Of a stretch of 64,000 bases of DNA, positions 37,283 to 46,159 are shown in pieces. This DNA is from Photorhabdus asymbiotica (GTDB lineage: Bacteria > Pseudomonadota > Gammaproteobacteria > Enterobacterales > Enterobacteriaceae). Each line of letters begins with the position of its first letter. The stretch's first letter is position 1. The notes below the pieces were generated by a model. It did not search any database, was not told where the DNA came from, and saw nothing but the letters and a program-made list of their open reading frames with translations. Where the stretch lies: assembly GCF_003634575.1 (NCBI RefSeq), contig NZ_RBLJ01000001.1:1444664-1508663 (forward strand). The letters run 5' to 3'. Both the position numbers and the translations under genes were made by a program.

Positions 37283-37409
37283 TATACCCAATAGATTTCG
37301 AGTTGCAGCGCGGCGGCAAGTGAATGAATCCCCAGGAGCATAGATAACTATGTGACTGGGGTGAGTGAACGCAGCCAACAAAGCAGCAACTTGAAGGATG
37401 AAGGGTATA
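37283..37409 (+). repeat. Full-length ERIC repeat (127 bp)
   Basis: It runs from TATACCCAATAGATTTCGAG to GAAGGATGAAGGGTATA. It ends 33 bases before the fimbrial major subunit gene, so it would lie in that transcript's leader or promoter and could affect expression. Confidence 0.93.
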
Positions 37410-37442
37410 AAACACATATTTATTAAGGTAAGGTATTTTTGA

Positions 37443-37970
37443 ATGAAAAAGAATTTTATTTTGGCTTCTTTAGTGATGATATTAGGGACTTTTAGCAGTT
37501 TCAGCGCGTTATCTTATGATGGAAAAATTCAATTTACAGGTAAGATTATCGAAAATGGATGTACAGTGGCCGCAGGAGCAAAAGGCAAAGAAGTTGAAGT
37601 AAATTTCGGTTCACTGTTAAAAAGCACGTTTGGACCGGATAAAAATACAGTTGGTGTAAGTAAAGGCTTTTCTATCTCCTTAACAACCTGTCCCAGAGCA
37701 GAAGCTCTAGGTATCTCATTTGATGGTGAGCCTGATGCTAATAATAAAGCGGTTTACAGTTCCGGAGTTACTGGCGTAGGTATTCAAATATTCAGGGAAG
37801 ATGGTACAACGGAAATAAAACCGGGAGAATATGCTACAAGAGTTGCAACAGTAGGAGCCCCAAATGGAAACACTGATATGCAATTCATTGCAAAACTAAT
37901 TTCGACAAATACGAATATTGCAACAGGTAATATAAATAAACCAATCAATTTCACAATCATATATCCATAA
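37443..37970 (+). CDS. Fimbrial major subunit (type 1/P-pilus family)
   Basis: The 175-residue protein has a signal peptide (ILASLVMILGTFSSFSALS), then the pilin pattern: GKIQFTGKIIENGCTV with the first Cys, the partner Cys in SLTTCPRAEALGISFDG, alternating beta strands, and the penultimate-aromatic end INFTIIYP needed for chaperone binding. It is first in a chaperone-usher operon. In the assembled fibre each subunit donates its N-terminal strand to the next. Start at 37443 has AAGG-like bases upstream; an ERIC lies just before. Confidence 0.93.
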   Translation: MKKNFILASLVMILGTFSSFSALSYDGKIQFTGKIIENGCTVAAGAKGKEVEVNFGSLLKSTFGPDKNTVGVSKGFSISLTTCPRAEALGISFDGEPDANNKAVYSSGVTGVGIQIFREDGTTEIKPGEYATRVATVGAPNGNTDMQFIAKLISTNTNIATGNINKPINFTIIYP

Positions 37971-38008
37971 TTACCCAATAAATATCTTTAATCAGTAAAG
38001 GAGTAAAA

Positions 38009-38677
38009 ATGCTTCGCTTTATTACTCCCTTTTTACTTGTCCTTTTTATAGGACAAGTACAAGCAGGGATTACCTTAGGCGGAACTCGCCTTATCTATAA
38101 TGGCTCACAAAAAGAAGCTACAATTTCTATCACCAACTCGGATACAGAAAGACCTTATCTTATTCAATCGTGGGTAGATAATATCGATAATAGCCAAAAC
38201 AAAGTACCGTTCGTTATTACGCCGCCATTATTCAAAGTATCAAAAGAAAGTGAGCATCAGATCCGTGTTTCATATGTGGGAAATTATCTACCATCAGATC
38301 GAGAATCGATATTTTTGCTCAATGTCAATGCAATTCCGGCGGTTGAAAAAAATGACAACAGCAAGATGATTATAACCATCAAAAATATTATCAAACTGAT
38401 TTATCGCCCAACAGGGTTATCTGATGATGATGCGAATAATGCTATTAATCATTTAGAAGCATCACGTAATACCAATGGTGTTCAATTAACTAATCCCACT
38501 GCTTATTACGTTAATCTTAATGAGATGAAAATAGATGGAAAACCAATAGCCAGACCAGGATTTATTCCACCTTTTGGTAACAAGGTATTTCCAGCTCAAA
38601 GTGGCATAAAAAGTGTGACGCTGACGGCTATCAATGATTACGGTGGCACAACGGAAGAGCGCCAGTTTAATTTCTGA
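38009..38677 (+). CDS. Periplasmic fimbrial chaperone (PapD family)
   Basis: The 222-residue protein has a signal peptide (TPFLLVLFIGQVQA) and two immunoglobulin-like domains. Conserved chaperone features are GTRLIYNGSQKEATISITN with the subunit-anchoring Arg, YLIQSWVDN, the PPLFKVSKESEHQIRVSYVG motif, and RESIFLLNVNAIPA. It holds subunits by donor-strand complementation and delivers them to the usher. It lies 38 bases after the major subunit with AAAGGAG as its ribosome-binding site. Confidence 0.95.
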   Translation: MLRFITPFLLVLFIGQVQAGITLGGTRLIYNGSQKEATISITNSDTERPYLIQSWVDNIDNSQNKVPFVITPPLFKVSKESEHQIRVSYVGNYLPSDRESIFLLNVNAIPAVEKNDNSKMIITIKNIIKLIYRPTGLSDDDANNAINHLEASRNTNGVQLTNPTAYYVNLNEMKIDGKPIARPGFIPPFGNKVFPAQSGIKSVTLTAINDYGGTTEERQFNF

Positions 38678-38700
38678 TAATATTATCTGATGAGTGTATT

Positions 38701-41181
38701 GTGAAAAGAATAATCAGCTTTGCTTTACTCGCTTATTGTTTATCATTGCCAGCATATGCAGAGCTGTACTTTGATATAAATGCATTACAATTATCAGACG
38801 AAGACAGAAAAAACATTAATCTGGACAGCTTGGCAAAAACAGATAGTCACATTCCGGGCATCTATAAAGTGAATGTTATCGTCAATCAACAGGATATTGG
38901 CATCAAAAACCTATCCTTTATTGACTGTGGTGAAAAACTTTGTCCTGAATTATCTGTCAGATTACTGAAAGAAATCGGGGTAAAAACAGAAAGCTTCCCT
39001 GAATTAGCATTACTTTCCGATCAGGAAATCATTTCTCAACCAGAGAAATATATCAAATACGCATCAGCAGATCTGGATTTAAGTCATCTTACTCTGACGC
39101 TAAATTTTCCTCAGGCTGCAATGAGATCACAAATCAGGGGAGATATCTCTCCTGATCAGTGGGATGATGGTTTGCCAATGTTTTTTACCAATTACAATCT
39201 AACAGGCATGCAATCTTGGAATAAAAACCAAAGTGAACAAAACCAATATTTGAATTTACGCAGTGGCTTTAATTTAGGTCCGTGGCGCGTTCGCCATAAT
39301 AGTTACTATAGCCGTAATAGCACAACATCTGAATGGAAATCACTTAAAGCTTATGCTGAGCGAGATATTCGCCCATTAAGATCCCGATTGGTATTGGGCG
39401 AAACGACAACTGATAGCACGGTTTTCGATAGTTTCACTTTTAATGGCGTTAAACTGATGTCTGATAGTCAAATGCTGCCAGACAGTCAACAAAGATTTGC
39501 TCCTGTCGTTCGCGGTATTGCCATGACTCACGCTAGGATAGAAGTCCATCAGAAAGATAATCTAATTTATCAGACTTTTGTTCCACCAGGTGCATTTGAA
39601 ATTACTGATATTTATCCCACTGACTCGAATGGTGATCTGGAAATATCTATTTATGAAGAAAATGGCAAAGTCAGAAAATTTACTCAACTCTTTTCTGCCT
39701 CACCATTGATGATCCGCGAAGGACAAATAAAATATTTTATTAATGTTGGTAAATTCAGTGGTAGCAAACAATCCAGTAAAAAAAGATTTATCCAGACAGA
39801 AGTTATTTACGGCCTATGGGATAGCACTACAATTTATAGTGGAACCATTGCTTCTTCTGACTATCAAAGTCATGCATTAGGTCTAGGTCATAATTTAGGA
39901 AACATTGGTGCGGTGTCAATAGATGTCACAAATGCAGCAACCCATTTCCCAAATAAGGAAAAGAAAACCGGCCAATCTTATCAGATACGCTACAGTAAAA
40001 ATTTTACTACAACGAATACAACGGTGACACTGGCTGGCTATCGTTACAATACCAACGGTTATTTTAGCTTCAGCGATGCTAATAATAGCTACCAATTTAG
40101 TGATAACAATAGAAATAGTGTGCCTAAAAACCGCATGCAAATAACAATGGGACAAAGCTTAGGTCAATTTGGTAGTCTTTCATTATCAACCTGGCAACAA
40201 GATTACTGGCAAGATAAAACTGGCAAGAATCAGTCATATTCTATGTCCTATAATACTAATATTCATGATATTTATTTATCATTGGGTTACAATTATCACC
40301 GTAATCGCTCAAGAATTAATGACGATCAGACTTTTTCACTGAATATCAGTATCCCCTTGGATAAATGGCTACCGTCAGGAAATTACAGTGCATCCGTAGA
40401 TTATGATACTACTTATAATATAAATGGTGACAGCCAACACACGATGACATTATCCGGATCTTTATTGGAACAGCAGAATCTGAGCTATTCCATTTCTCAA
40501 AATTACAGTTACGAAAAATCAGAGAAAGAAAGAGAATCAGGTAATGCTGCCAGCTTATATTACAAAGGCTCATATGGCTCAGTAAATGCAGGTTATACCA
40601 CCAATCATGGTAAAAATAAGCGTATTAATTATGGATTAGAAGGAGCAATTATTGTCCATCCCTATGGCGTTACCCTGGCGCAAAATATTAGTGAAAGTGG
40701 TGCCAGTGCTTTAATTCGTGCTCCTGGAGCAAGCCATACCAAAGTGCTTAATAATACGTCGATAAGTACAGACTGGCGGGGATATACCGTTGTCCCTTAT
40801 ATATCGCAATATCGGGAAAACATGTTATCTCTTGATACCAATACATTTGATGATGACGTAGATATTGATAACCCAACCACTAAGGTTATTCCCACAAAAG
40901 GAGCTTTGGTATTGGCCGATTATTCTATTCGCGTTGGTCATCGAGTATTTTTAACTTTACAACATAAAGGTAAAAGACTCCCATTCGGGGCAATAATCAC
41001 CGGCCCAAATGGTGTCAATGGTATGGTGAATGAAAGGGGAGAAGTTTTCCTCAGCGGTGTTAGTGATACAACAAAATTAACAGCTGATTTAGGTGATCAA
41101 CAAAGATGTTACATTAAATTTGATAGTAAAAAATATCAAAAAATTAATGGTATTATCCTGGCTTCATTGAGCTGTCAATAA
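38701..41181 (+). CDS. Outer-membrane fimbrial usher (PapC family)
   Basis: The 826-residue usher has a signal peptide (ISFALLAYCLSLPAYA), an N-terminal chaperone-binding domain (YFDINALQLSDEDRKNIN), the 24-strand barrel with plug (PVVRGIAMTHARIEVHQKDNLIYQTFVPPGAFEITDIYP), and C-terminal domains with two Cys near the end (QQRCYIKFD and SLSCQ). Starts with GTG at 38701, 23 bases after the chaperone stop; the ribosome-binding site is weak, so expression may depend on coupling. It exports and assembles the subunits of this operon. Confidence 0.95.
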   Translation: MKRIISFALLAYCLSLPAYAELYFDINALQLSDEDRKNINLDSLAKTDSHIPGIYKVNVIVNQQDIGIKNLSFIDCGEKLCPELSVRLLKEIGVKTESFPELALLSDQEIISQPEKYIKYASADLDLSHLTLTLNFPQAAMRSQIRGDISPDQWDDGLPMFFTNYNLTGMQSWNKNQSEQNQYLNLRSGFNLGPWRVRHNSYYSRNSTTSEWKSLKAYAERDIRPLRSRLVLGETTTDSTVFDSFTFNGVKLMSDSQMLPDSQQRFAPVVRGIAMTHARIEVHQKDNLIYQTFVPPGAFEITDIYPTDSNGDLEISIYEENGKVRKFTQLFSASPLMIREGQIKYFINVGKFSGSKQSSKKRFIQTEVIYGLWDSTTIYSGTIASSDYQSHALGLGHNLGNIGAVSIDVTNAATHFPNKEKKTGQSYQIRYSKNFTTTNTTVTLAGYRYNTNGYFSFSDANNSYQFSDNNRNSVPKNRMQITMGQSLGQFGSLSLSTWQQDYWQDKTGKNQSYSMSYNTNIHDIYLSLGYNYHRNRSRINDDQTFSLNISIPLDKWLPSGNYSASVDYDTTYNINGDSQHTMTLSGSLLEQQNLSYSISQNYSYEKSEKERESGNAASLYYKGSYGSVNAGYTTNHGKNKRINYGLEGAIIVHPYGVTLAQNISESGASALIRAPGASHTKVLNNTSISTDWRGYTVVPYISQYRENMLSLDTNTFDDDVDIDNPTTKVIPTKGALVLADYSIRVGHRVFLTLQHKGKRLPFGAIITGPNGVNGMVNERGEVFLSGVSDTTKLTADLGDQQRCYIKFDSKKYQKINGIILASLSCQ

Positions 41182-41209
41182 TTAAGAATAAATCTCAACC
41201 GGAATTTAT

Positions 41210-42238
41210 ATGAAACACTACTTATGGTTATTCATTGCTTCTATACTACTGTTAAACAGCAACAAATCATTCGCCGAATGTCACTTAAATCCAAACGCTA
41301 AACCTATTTCTTTATATTTTAATTTAAAAGAATCTGAACAAGATATTAACAAAGCGAACAATAAAGATATTAACGTAAAAACCTTCAGTGCTGAACAGAT
41401 AGCCTCAGAGATGGGCATTGATGTCAATGCTCCAATTTTTTTATGTGATGAAGAAAATATATCCCTCATGTTTGGCGACAGTGTTCTTACTGGAAAATCG
41501 GCTAATACTGAACATGGCACTGGTGGATTAAAAATAATCGAAGACAAATTATATTTATATTTTGTTATTTCTGGCGGAAATATTGGTAAAATAGGCTATC
41601 CCAAAGCAGATGGAACTAACTATTCATATAACCTTGGAACAAGAAAAAAAATCACCTGGAAAGATATAGGAAATGTTAGTATTTACCTTCATAAGAAAGG
41701 AGCAATTAATTCAGGAAAATCACTATCTTCCGGAGTAATTTTTAAATTAGAAGCATTAGGAAGCCCAAAATTAAATTTAATTTCAGTAAGGCATTCAAGT
41801 ACATATAGATTTAGGACCATGGGTTGTATGACAACAACACCATCACCAAAAGTCAACTTCGGTAACGTACAAGGTTCTTTATTTAAAGGAAAAGGAACTA
41901 CTGCCGGTCATGCTAATTTTGATATCATCATTAATTGTGTAGAAAATGTTAAACCAAAAATTACTTTCTTAGGACAAAAAATTAAAAACCCTTCAGACAC
42001 TCCAGATAGTGTTATTCGATTAGATAATAGCAACCATGTAAATACAGCAAAAGGTGTCGGTGTCCAAATCTTATATTATGGAACACCTATTTCTCTAGGA
42101 GAACCTCTGGTTTTCGGTCGCACACCAGCAGACTCTAGCTATACAGCCCATTTTACTGCCCGCTATTACCAGACCAGAGATAAAATAACAGGCGGAACAG
42201 CTAATGCTACAGCACGTTTTACAATTCAGTATGAATGA
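41210..42238 (+). CDS. Fimbrial tip adhesin
   Basis: The 342-residue protein has a signal peptide (LWLFIASILLLNSNKSFA), an N-terminal region without pilin pattern (residues about 25-205), and a C-terminal pilin domain with Cys in TMGCMTTTPSPKVNFGN and FDIIINCVENVKPKITFLG, ending in ATARFTIQYE. A two-part layout of receptor domain plus pilin domain marks tip adhesins. The receptor is unknown. It is last in the four-gene operon (subunit, chaperone, usher, adhesin), which is a minimal chaperone-usher set with no minor subunits. Confidence 0.85.
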   Translation: MKHYLWLFIASILLLNSNKSFAECHLNPNAKPISLYFNLKESEQDINKANNKDINVKTFSAEQIASEMGIDVNAPIFLCDEENISLMFGDSVLTGKSANTEHGTGGLKIIEDKLYLYFVISGGNIGKIGYPKADGTNYSYNLGTRKKITWKDIGNVSIYLHKKGAINSGKSLSSGVIFKLEALGSPKLNLISVRHSSTYRFRTMGCMTTTPSPKVNFGNVQGSLFKGKGTTAGHANFDIIINCVENVKPKITFLGQKIKNPSDTPDSVIRLDNSNHVNTAKGVGVQILYYGTPISLGEPLVFGRTPADSSYTAHFTARYYQTRDKITGGTANATARFTIQYE

Positions 42239-42284
42239 TATTAATATAAACTCTGTATAGCATTTTCTTATCTGGATAATCAAC

Positions 42285-43028
42285 ATGGAACAAACAGTTA
42301 TACGCACCAGTCAAGCCACACTGCCAAAAGATGGTAATGGATTTATCACTCAAATCGAGTATGGAACGGTTATTCAATATCCTCAAGTACATCTCTGGCA
42401 GGCTCATTTTGATCTCTCTTATTATCACGATGAACTATTCAGACAGTTAAATCTTTCCTTCCCTGCCCAATTAAACAAAGCAGTCAATAAACGACGGGCT
42501 GAATATCTGGTAGCACGCTATTGTGCCCGCCAACTTTTAGCGCAATTAGGACAACCAGAGTTTAATTTAATATCCGGCAATGATCGCGCACCTATCTGGC
42601 CCCAGGGTATTTGTGGTTCTGTTTCTCATTCAATTCATCGTGCTATTGTACTGGCAGCACCGCAAACCAATAACCGATTAATTGGTGTTGATATAGAAAC
42701 CATTGCTAACCATCAAAATATGAATGAAATGATAAAAATGGTATTGAATGATAGAGAAATATCCTTCTTAAATAATTACCATTTACCACCTGAACAAATG
42801 TTCACATTGGCATTTTCTGTGAAAGAAAGCTTATTCAAAGCACTCTATCCACACGTAAAACGATTTTTTGGCTTTGAAGCCGCTGAAGTTATTGCCCTAT
42901 CCCTCGAAAATAATGAAATAACATTACAATTGCAGGAGACACTGACTCATCACTATCCAGCAGGTACCCTATTCCGTGGGCAGTTTATTATCTACCCACA
43001 GGATATATTGACGCTCATTATTCAGTAG
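42285..43028 (+). CDS. ngrA: Sfp/EntD-type phosphopantetheinyl transferase
   Basis: The 247-residue protein loads the phosphopantetheine arm onto carrier proteins of nonribosomal peptide and polyketide synthases. The family motifs are present: RRAEYLVARYCARQLL, NDRAPIWPQGICGSVSHS, the metal-binding LIGVDIETIA, and FSVKESLFKALYPHV. In Photorhabdus such an enzyme, NgrA, is needed for siderophore and antibiotic production and for supporting the nematode partner. I use that name because the family and host type agree, but sequence identity was not computed. It begins 46 bases after the adhesin gene and is followed by a hairpin, so it may be partly cotranscribed with the fimbrial genes. Confidence 0.82.
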   Translation: MEQTVIRTSQATLPKDGNGFITQIEYGTVIQYPQVHLWQAHFDLSYYHDELFRQLNLSFPAQLNKAVNKRRAEYLVARYCARQLLAQLGQPEFNLISGNDRAPIWPQGICGSVSHSIHRAIVLAAPQTNNRLIGVDIETIANHQNMNEMIKMVLNDREISFLNNYHLPPEQMFTLAFSVKESLFKALYPHVKRFFGFEAAEVIALSLENNEITLQLQETLTHHYPAGTLFRGQFIIYPQDILTLIIQ

Positions 43029-43046
43029 CCAAGACCAGTACAGAAT

Positions 43047-43084
43047 GGTTATTTATCTCATATTTTCCACCTTGATAAATAACC
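43047..43084 (+). terminator. Hairpin after the phosphopantetheinyl transferase gene
   Basis: Perfect 11-bp stem GGTTATTTATC / GATAAATAACC with a 16-base loop, followed by only a short T-rich run. It is a probable terminator for ngrA. Confidence 0.5.
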
Positions 43085-43772
43085 TTAGTTCCTGTAGATA
43101 TCAATACTCGTTACGAATCTGTTCTCCCTGATTATCGCCCAAAATTAATATGATATTGAAATTCAATGGGAAAATTTGGCATTATTAAAAATTAATACGA
43201 GCTTATACCATTGTACGTCATCATTTGAAATGAATTGGGTGTGCCCTGTAAAATGAGCTCCCCTAATGAATATCAAAAGAAACACGATGATTCGACTGCA
43301 TAATACAAGCACGATAAACAGGAAGCACGAATTAGCCCTAAAAAAACCAATTTTTCAGCTAATAGGATTAGTCTTAAGGTAAATGTTCTGAAGTATTCCA
43401 TGACTTAAATCACATTTTTTTAAATTAAACAGAAATCCATCGATCAAATATCCAAGACACTTTAAATTTTTTATTATATTCTCTCCGTTATATATTAATC
43501 GGATGAAAGTATTGGTTACTTGTCTTTATCATCACTGAGGCTGTGGACCCAATAATACTGCATCACTATACCTAATAATTTCGAGTTGCAGCACGGCGGC
43601 AAGTGGAAACAGCCAACAAAGCAGCAACTTGAAAGATGAAGGGTATATATTGATGTTCTTTCCCAAGATGGCTTCTTTACCCCTTTGATTAGTTATAACT
43701 CACATCGCAGAACGTTGCCGGGCTGATAATGCTATACGTGAAGCCGTTCAGAAATAACAAGGAGCACTTTAT
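43085..43772. other. Gene-poor spacer between ngrA and the type VI island
   Basis: No credible ORF. It contains an internally deleted ERIC (43567-43647). Just before vgrG there is a short stretch reading THIAERCRADNAIREAVQK then stop, which could be the last residues of a lost gene. GC content rises sharply at about 43770, where the Rhs island starts. AAGGAG at 43760 is the vgrG ribosome-binding site. Confidence 0.45.
43567..43647 (+). repeat. ERIC repeat with a 46-bp internal deletion
   Basis: Both ERIC ends are present (TATACCTAATAATTTCGAG at left, CAGCAACTTGAAAGATGAAG and GGTATA at right), but the central CCCCAGGAGCATAG to TGTGACTGGGG part is gone, leaving 81 bp. Confidence 0.85.
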
Positions 43773-45668
43773 ATGTCATTCCAGAAAACCTCCGCCGGGT
43801 TGCCCGGTGTGGTAAAACAAATTGCTGACCGATTGAGTACCCAGAGCGCTGGCGGCTTACAGTTTACCTTCTCCGCTGCCGGCCTGCCGCCCCACACCTT
43901 TGTGGTCGCTGCCTTTTCACTGAATGAAGCCTTCTCCACCCCATTCAGCCTTGAGGTCAGCTTAGCCAGTGCCGACCCGGCGATTGATTTCTCCGCCGTC
44001 CTCGATAAAAGCGCCACCCTGTCTATCCTGCGTGAAGGCAAAGTCCAGCGTACCGTCACCGGCATGGTCTCCCGTTTTGTACAGGGCAATACCGGCAAAC
44101 ATCAGACCCGCTATGAGATGTCGGTCCGTCCGGACATGTGGCGTACCACCCTGCGCCAGAATTCCCGCATTTTTCAGCAGCAGGATATCAAAACCATTAT
44201 CACCACTCTACTCAAAGAAAACGGCGTCCGGGATGTGGTGTTCAGTCTGCGTAATCCGCACCCGGAGCGGGAGTTCTGTGTCCAGTACCGGGAAACCGAT
44301 TTTGATTTTCTGCAACGGCTAGCCGCCGAAGAAGGCATCTTTTATTTCTTTGAGTTTAGCGGTCATAAAAACACGTTGGTGTTTGCCGACGATGCCGGCT
44401 CCATTGCTAAAGGCCCGGTACTGCCCTATCACCCGGAAGACGCCTCACAGGCTCAGTCGTTGTGTATCACCGCCCTGACCCGCAGTGCTCAGGTACGTCC
44501 GGCTACCGTCGAGCTCAAAGATTACACCTTTAAAAACCCCGTCTGGGCTGCTGAGTTTCGCCAGCAGATGCGGGAAACCGACCTCCAGTATACCGGCTAT
44601 GAACACTTTGATTTTCCCGGTCGCTTCAAAGATGAGCAGCACGGTGCTGATTTCACCCGCTACCGGCTGGAAGCCCTGCGCAACAATGCTCTGATGGGGT
44701 ACGGTGACAGTAACGATGCCGCCATGCAACCGGGCGTGCTGTTCACTCTGACCGACCACCCGCGTCAGGACCTCAACCGGCTCTGGCAGCTGGTGAGTGT
44801 GGCGCATACCGGCAGCCAGCCGCAGGCACTGGAGCAGGCCAGCGGTGAATCAGGCACCGTGATGAGTAACCACTTCACCTTTATCCCCTATGACCAGCAC
44901 TGGCGTCCAACGCCACTGCCCAAGCCGCTGATGGACGGCCCGCAGATTGCCAAAGTGGTTGGTCCGGAAGGAGAAGAAATCTTCTGCGACCAGTATGGTC
45001 GTATCCGGTTACAGTTTTTGTGGGACCGTTACGGCCAGAGTAACGACCACAGCTCTTGCTGGATACGAGTAACCCAGCCGTGGGCCGGTCAGGGCTGGGG
45101 GATGCTGGCGATCCCGCGTATCGGTCAGGAAGTGGTGGTGGACTTTCTGCACGGAGACCCGGACCAGCCGATAGTCACCGGACGGACCTATCATGCCAGC
45201 AACATCCCGCCGGGCGCGTTACCGGGCAGTAAAACCCAGATGGCCTTCCGATCAAAAACCCATAAGGGGGAAGGCTATAACGAACTGCGTTTTGAAGATG
45301 CCAAAGGCAGTGAAGAGCTGGCTTTGCACGCACAGCGCGATATGAATACCGTGGTGCTCAATAACCGAGAAACCCGGGTGATGAACGACCATACCGAAAG
45401 CATCGGCCATAATCAGGTACTGTCGATCAGGAACGACCGCCATAAAGAAGTCACGGGCAATGAAGTCAGCGCCATCACCGGCCTGCGTCAAATCACCGTA
45501 GAAAAAGACAGTCTGCTGAACGTGAAAAATAACATTCAGATACATTCTCAGGCGGGGGGTATCGAGATTGCCACCGCCGGCGGCAGCATTACCATCGACA
45601 GCGCCGGCAATATCAGCATTCAGGGGCTTAATATCACCATCAACGGCAAACAGGTCAATGTGAACTGA
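43773..45668 (+). CDS. Type VI secretion tip protein VgrG
   Basis: VgrG trimers cap the Hcp tube of the type VI secretion system and carry effectors. The 631-residue protein has the gp27-like section (LQFTFSAAGLPPHTFVVAAFSLNEAFS ... QYRETDFDFLQRLAAEEGIFYFF), then the gp5-like OB fold (AKVVGPEGEEIFCDQYGRIRLQF, WIRVTQPWAGQGWGMLAIPRIGQEVVVDF) and a beta-helix tail with ITGLRQITVEKDSLLNV repeats, ending in TINGKQVNVN. No extra C-terminal effector domain is present. An Eag chaperone and a PAAR-Rhs effector follow, so this VgrG probably delivers that effector. No other T6SS structural genes are in the window. Confidence 0.95.
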   Translation: MSFQKTSAGLPGVVKQIADRLSTQSAGGLQFTFSAAGLPPHTFVVAAFSLNEAFSTPFSLEVSLASADPAIDFSAVLDKSATLSILREGKVQRTVTGMVSRFVQGNTGKHQTRYEMSVRPDMWRTTLRQNSRIFQQQDIKTIITTLLKENGVRDVVFSLRNPHPEREFCVQYRETDFDFLQRLAAEEGIFYFFEFSGHKNTLVFADDAGSIAKGPVLPYHPEDASQAQSLCITALTRSAQVRPATVELKDYTFKNPVWAAEFRQQMRETDLQYTGYEHFDFPGRFKDEQHGADFTRYRLEALRNNALMGYGDSNDAAMQPGVLFTLTDHPRQDLNRLWQLVSVAHTGSQPQALEQASGESGTVMSNHFTFIPYDQHWRPTPLPKPLMDGPQIAKVVGPEGEEIFCDQYGRIRLQFLWDRYGQSNDHSSCWIRVTQPWAGQGWGMLAIPRIGQEVVVDFLHGDPDQPIVTGRTYHASNIPPGALPGSKTQMAFRSKTHKGEGYNELRFEDAKGSEELALHAQRDMNTVVLNNRETRVMNDHTESIGHNQVLSIRNDRHKEVTGNEVSAITGLRQITVEKDSLLNVKNNIQIHSQAGGIEIATAGGSITIDSAGNISIQGLNITINGKQVNVN

Positions 45669-45722
45669 CAAGCAGTTACGCTCAGCACTTTTAATGTATG
45701 AGATCAAATAACGGAAAAAAGC

Positions 45723-46142
45723 ATGAAAAACACAGTTTATCAGATGAATGAAGGCACCCTCGCTATCCCAGACAACTGGCGGGATGAATCCATGCATGTC
45801 TTTGTTCTGCCGGACAACAGCGGCATTAATCTGGTGGTCAACCGCACCCCGGTGCCGGCCGGCATGGATAACGACGCTTACTATGAACAGACCCTGGCAC
45901 AGTTCCGCACGCATCTGCCCGGTTACCAGGAACACCAGCGCAGTATTCTCACCCTGAGTCAGGAACCTGCCCGCCGGCTGGATTACCAGTGGAAAAGCCC
46001 GGAAGGGGATATGTACCAGACTGTGGTGCTGCAAATTCGCGGCACACAGCTGCTCGCCTTCAACCTGACCTCCCCCGTCCCCTTTGAAAACGGTCAGCGG
46101 GATGCACTGCTGGCAGTTATCAACAGTTTTCAGGCGATCTGA
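45723..46142 (+). CDS. Eag-type T6SS effector chaperone (DcrB/DUF1795 family)
   Basis: The 139-residue DUF1795 protein (MNEGTLAIPDNWRDESMHVF, then LVVNRTPVPAGMDND and LDYQWKSPEGDMYQTVVLQ) lies between vgrG and a PAAR-Rhs gene. In T6SS loci proteins of this family (EagR, EagT6) bind the N-terminal transmembrane segments of PAAR effectors and hold them until loading on VgrG. The downstream Rhs protein has just such hydrophobic segments. It starts with a GAAAAAAG-like site and ends 17 bases before rhs. Confidence 0.9.
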   Translation: MKNTVYQMNEGTLAIPDNWRDESMHVFVLPDNSGINLVVNRTPVPAGMDNDAYYEQTLAQFRTHLPGYQEHQRSILTLSQEPARRLDYQWKSPEGDMYQTVVLQIRGTQLLAFNLTSPVPFENGQRDALLAVINSFQAI

Positions 46143-46159
46143 TCCGGCAGGAGGCAAAC

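Noticed and set aside
43660..43772. A transposase remnant just before vgrG
   Set aside because: Only about 20 residues of open text are present and no family can be recognised.
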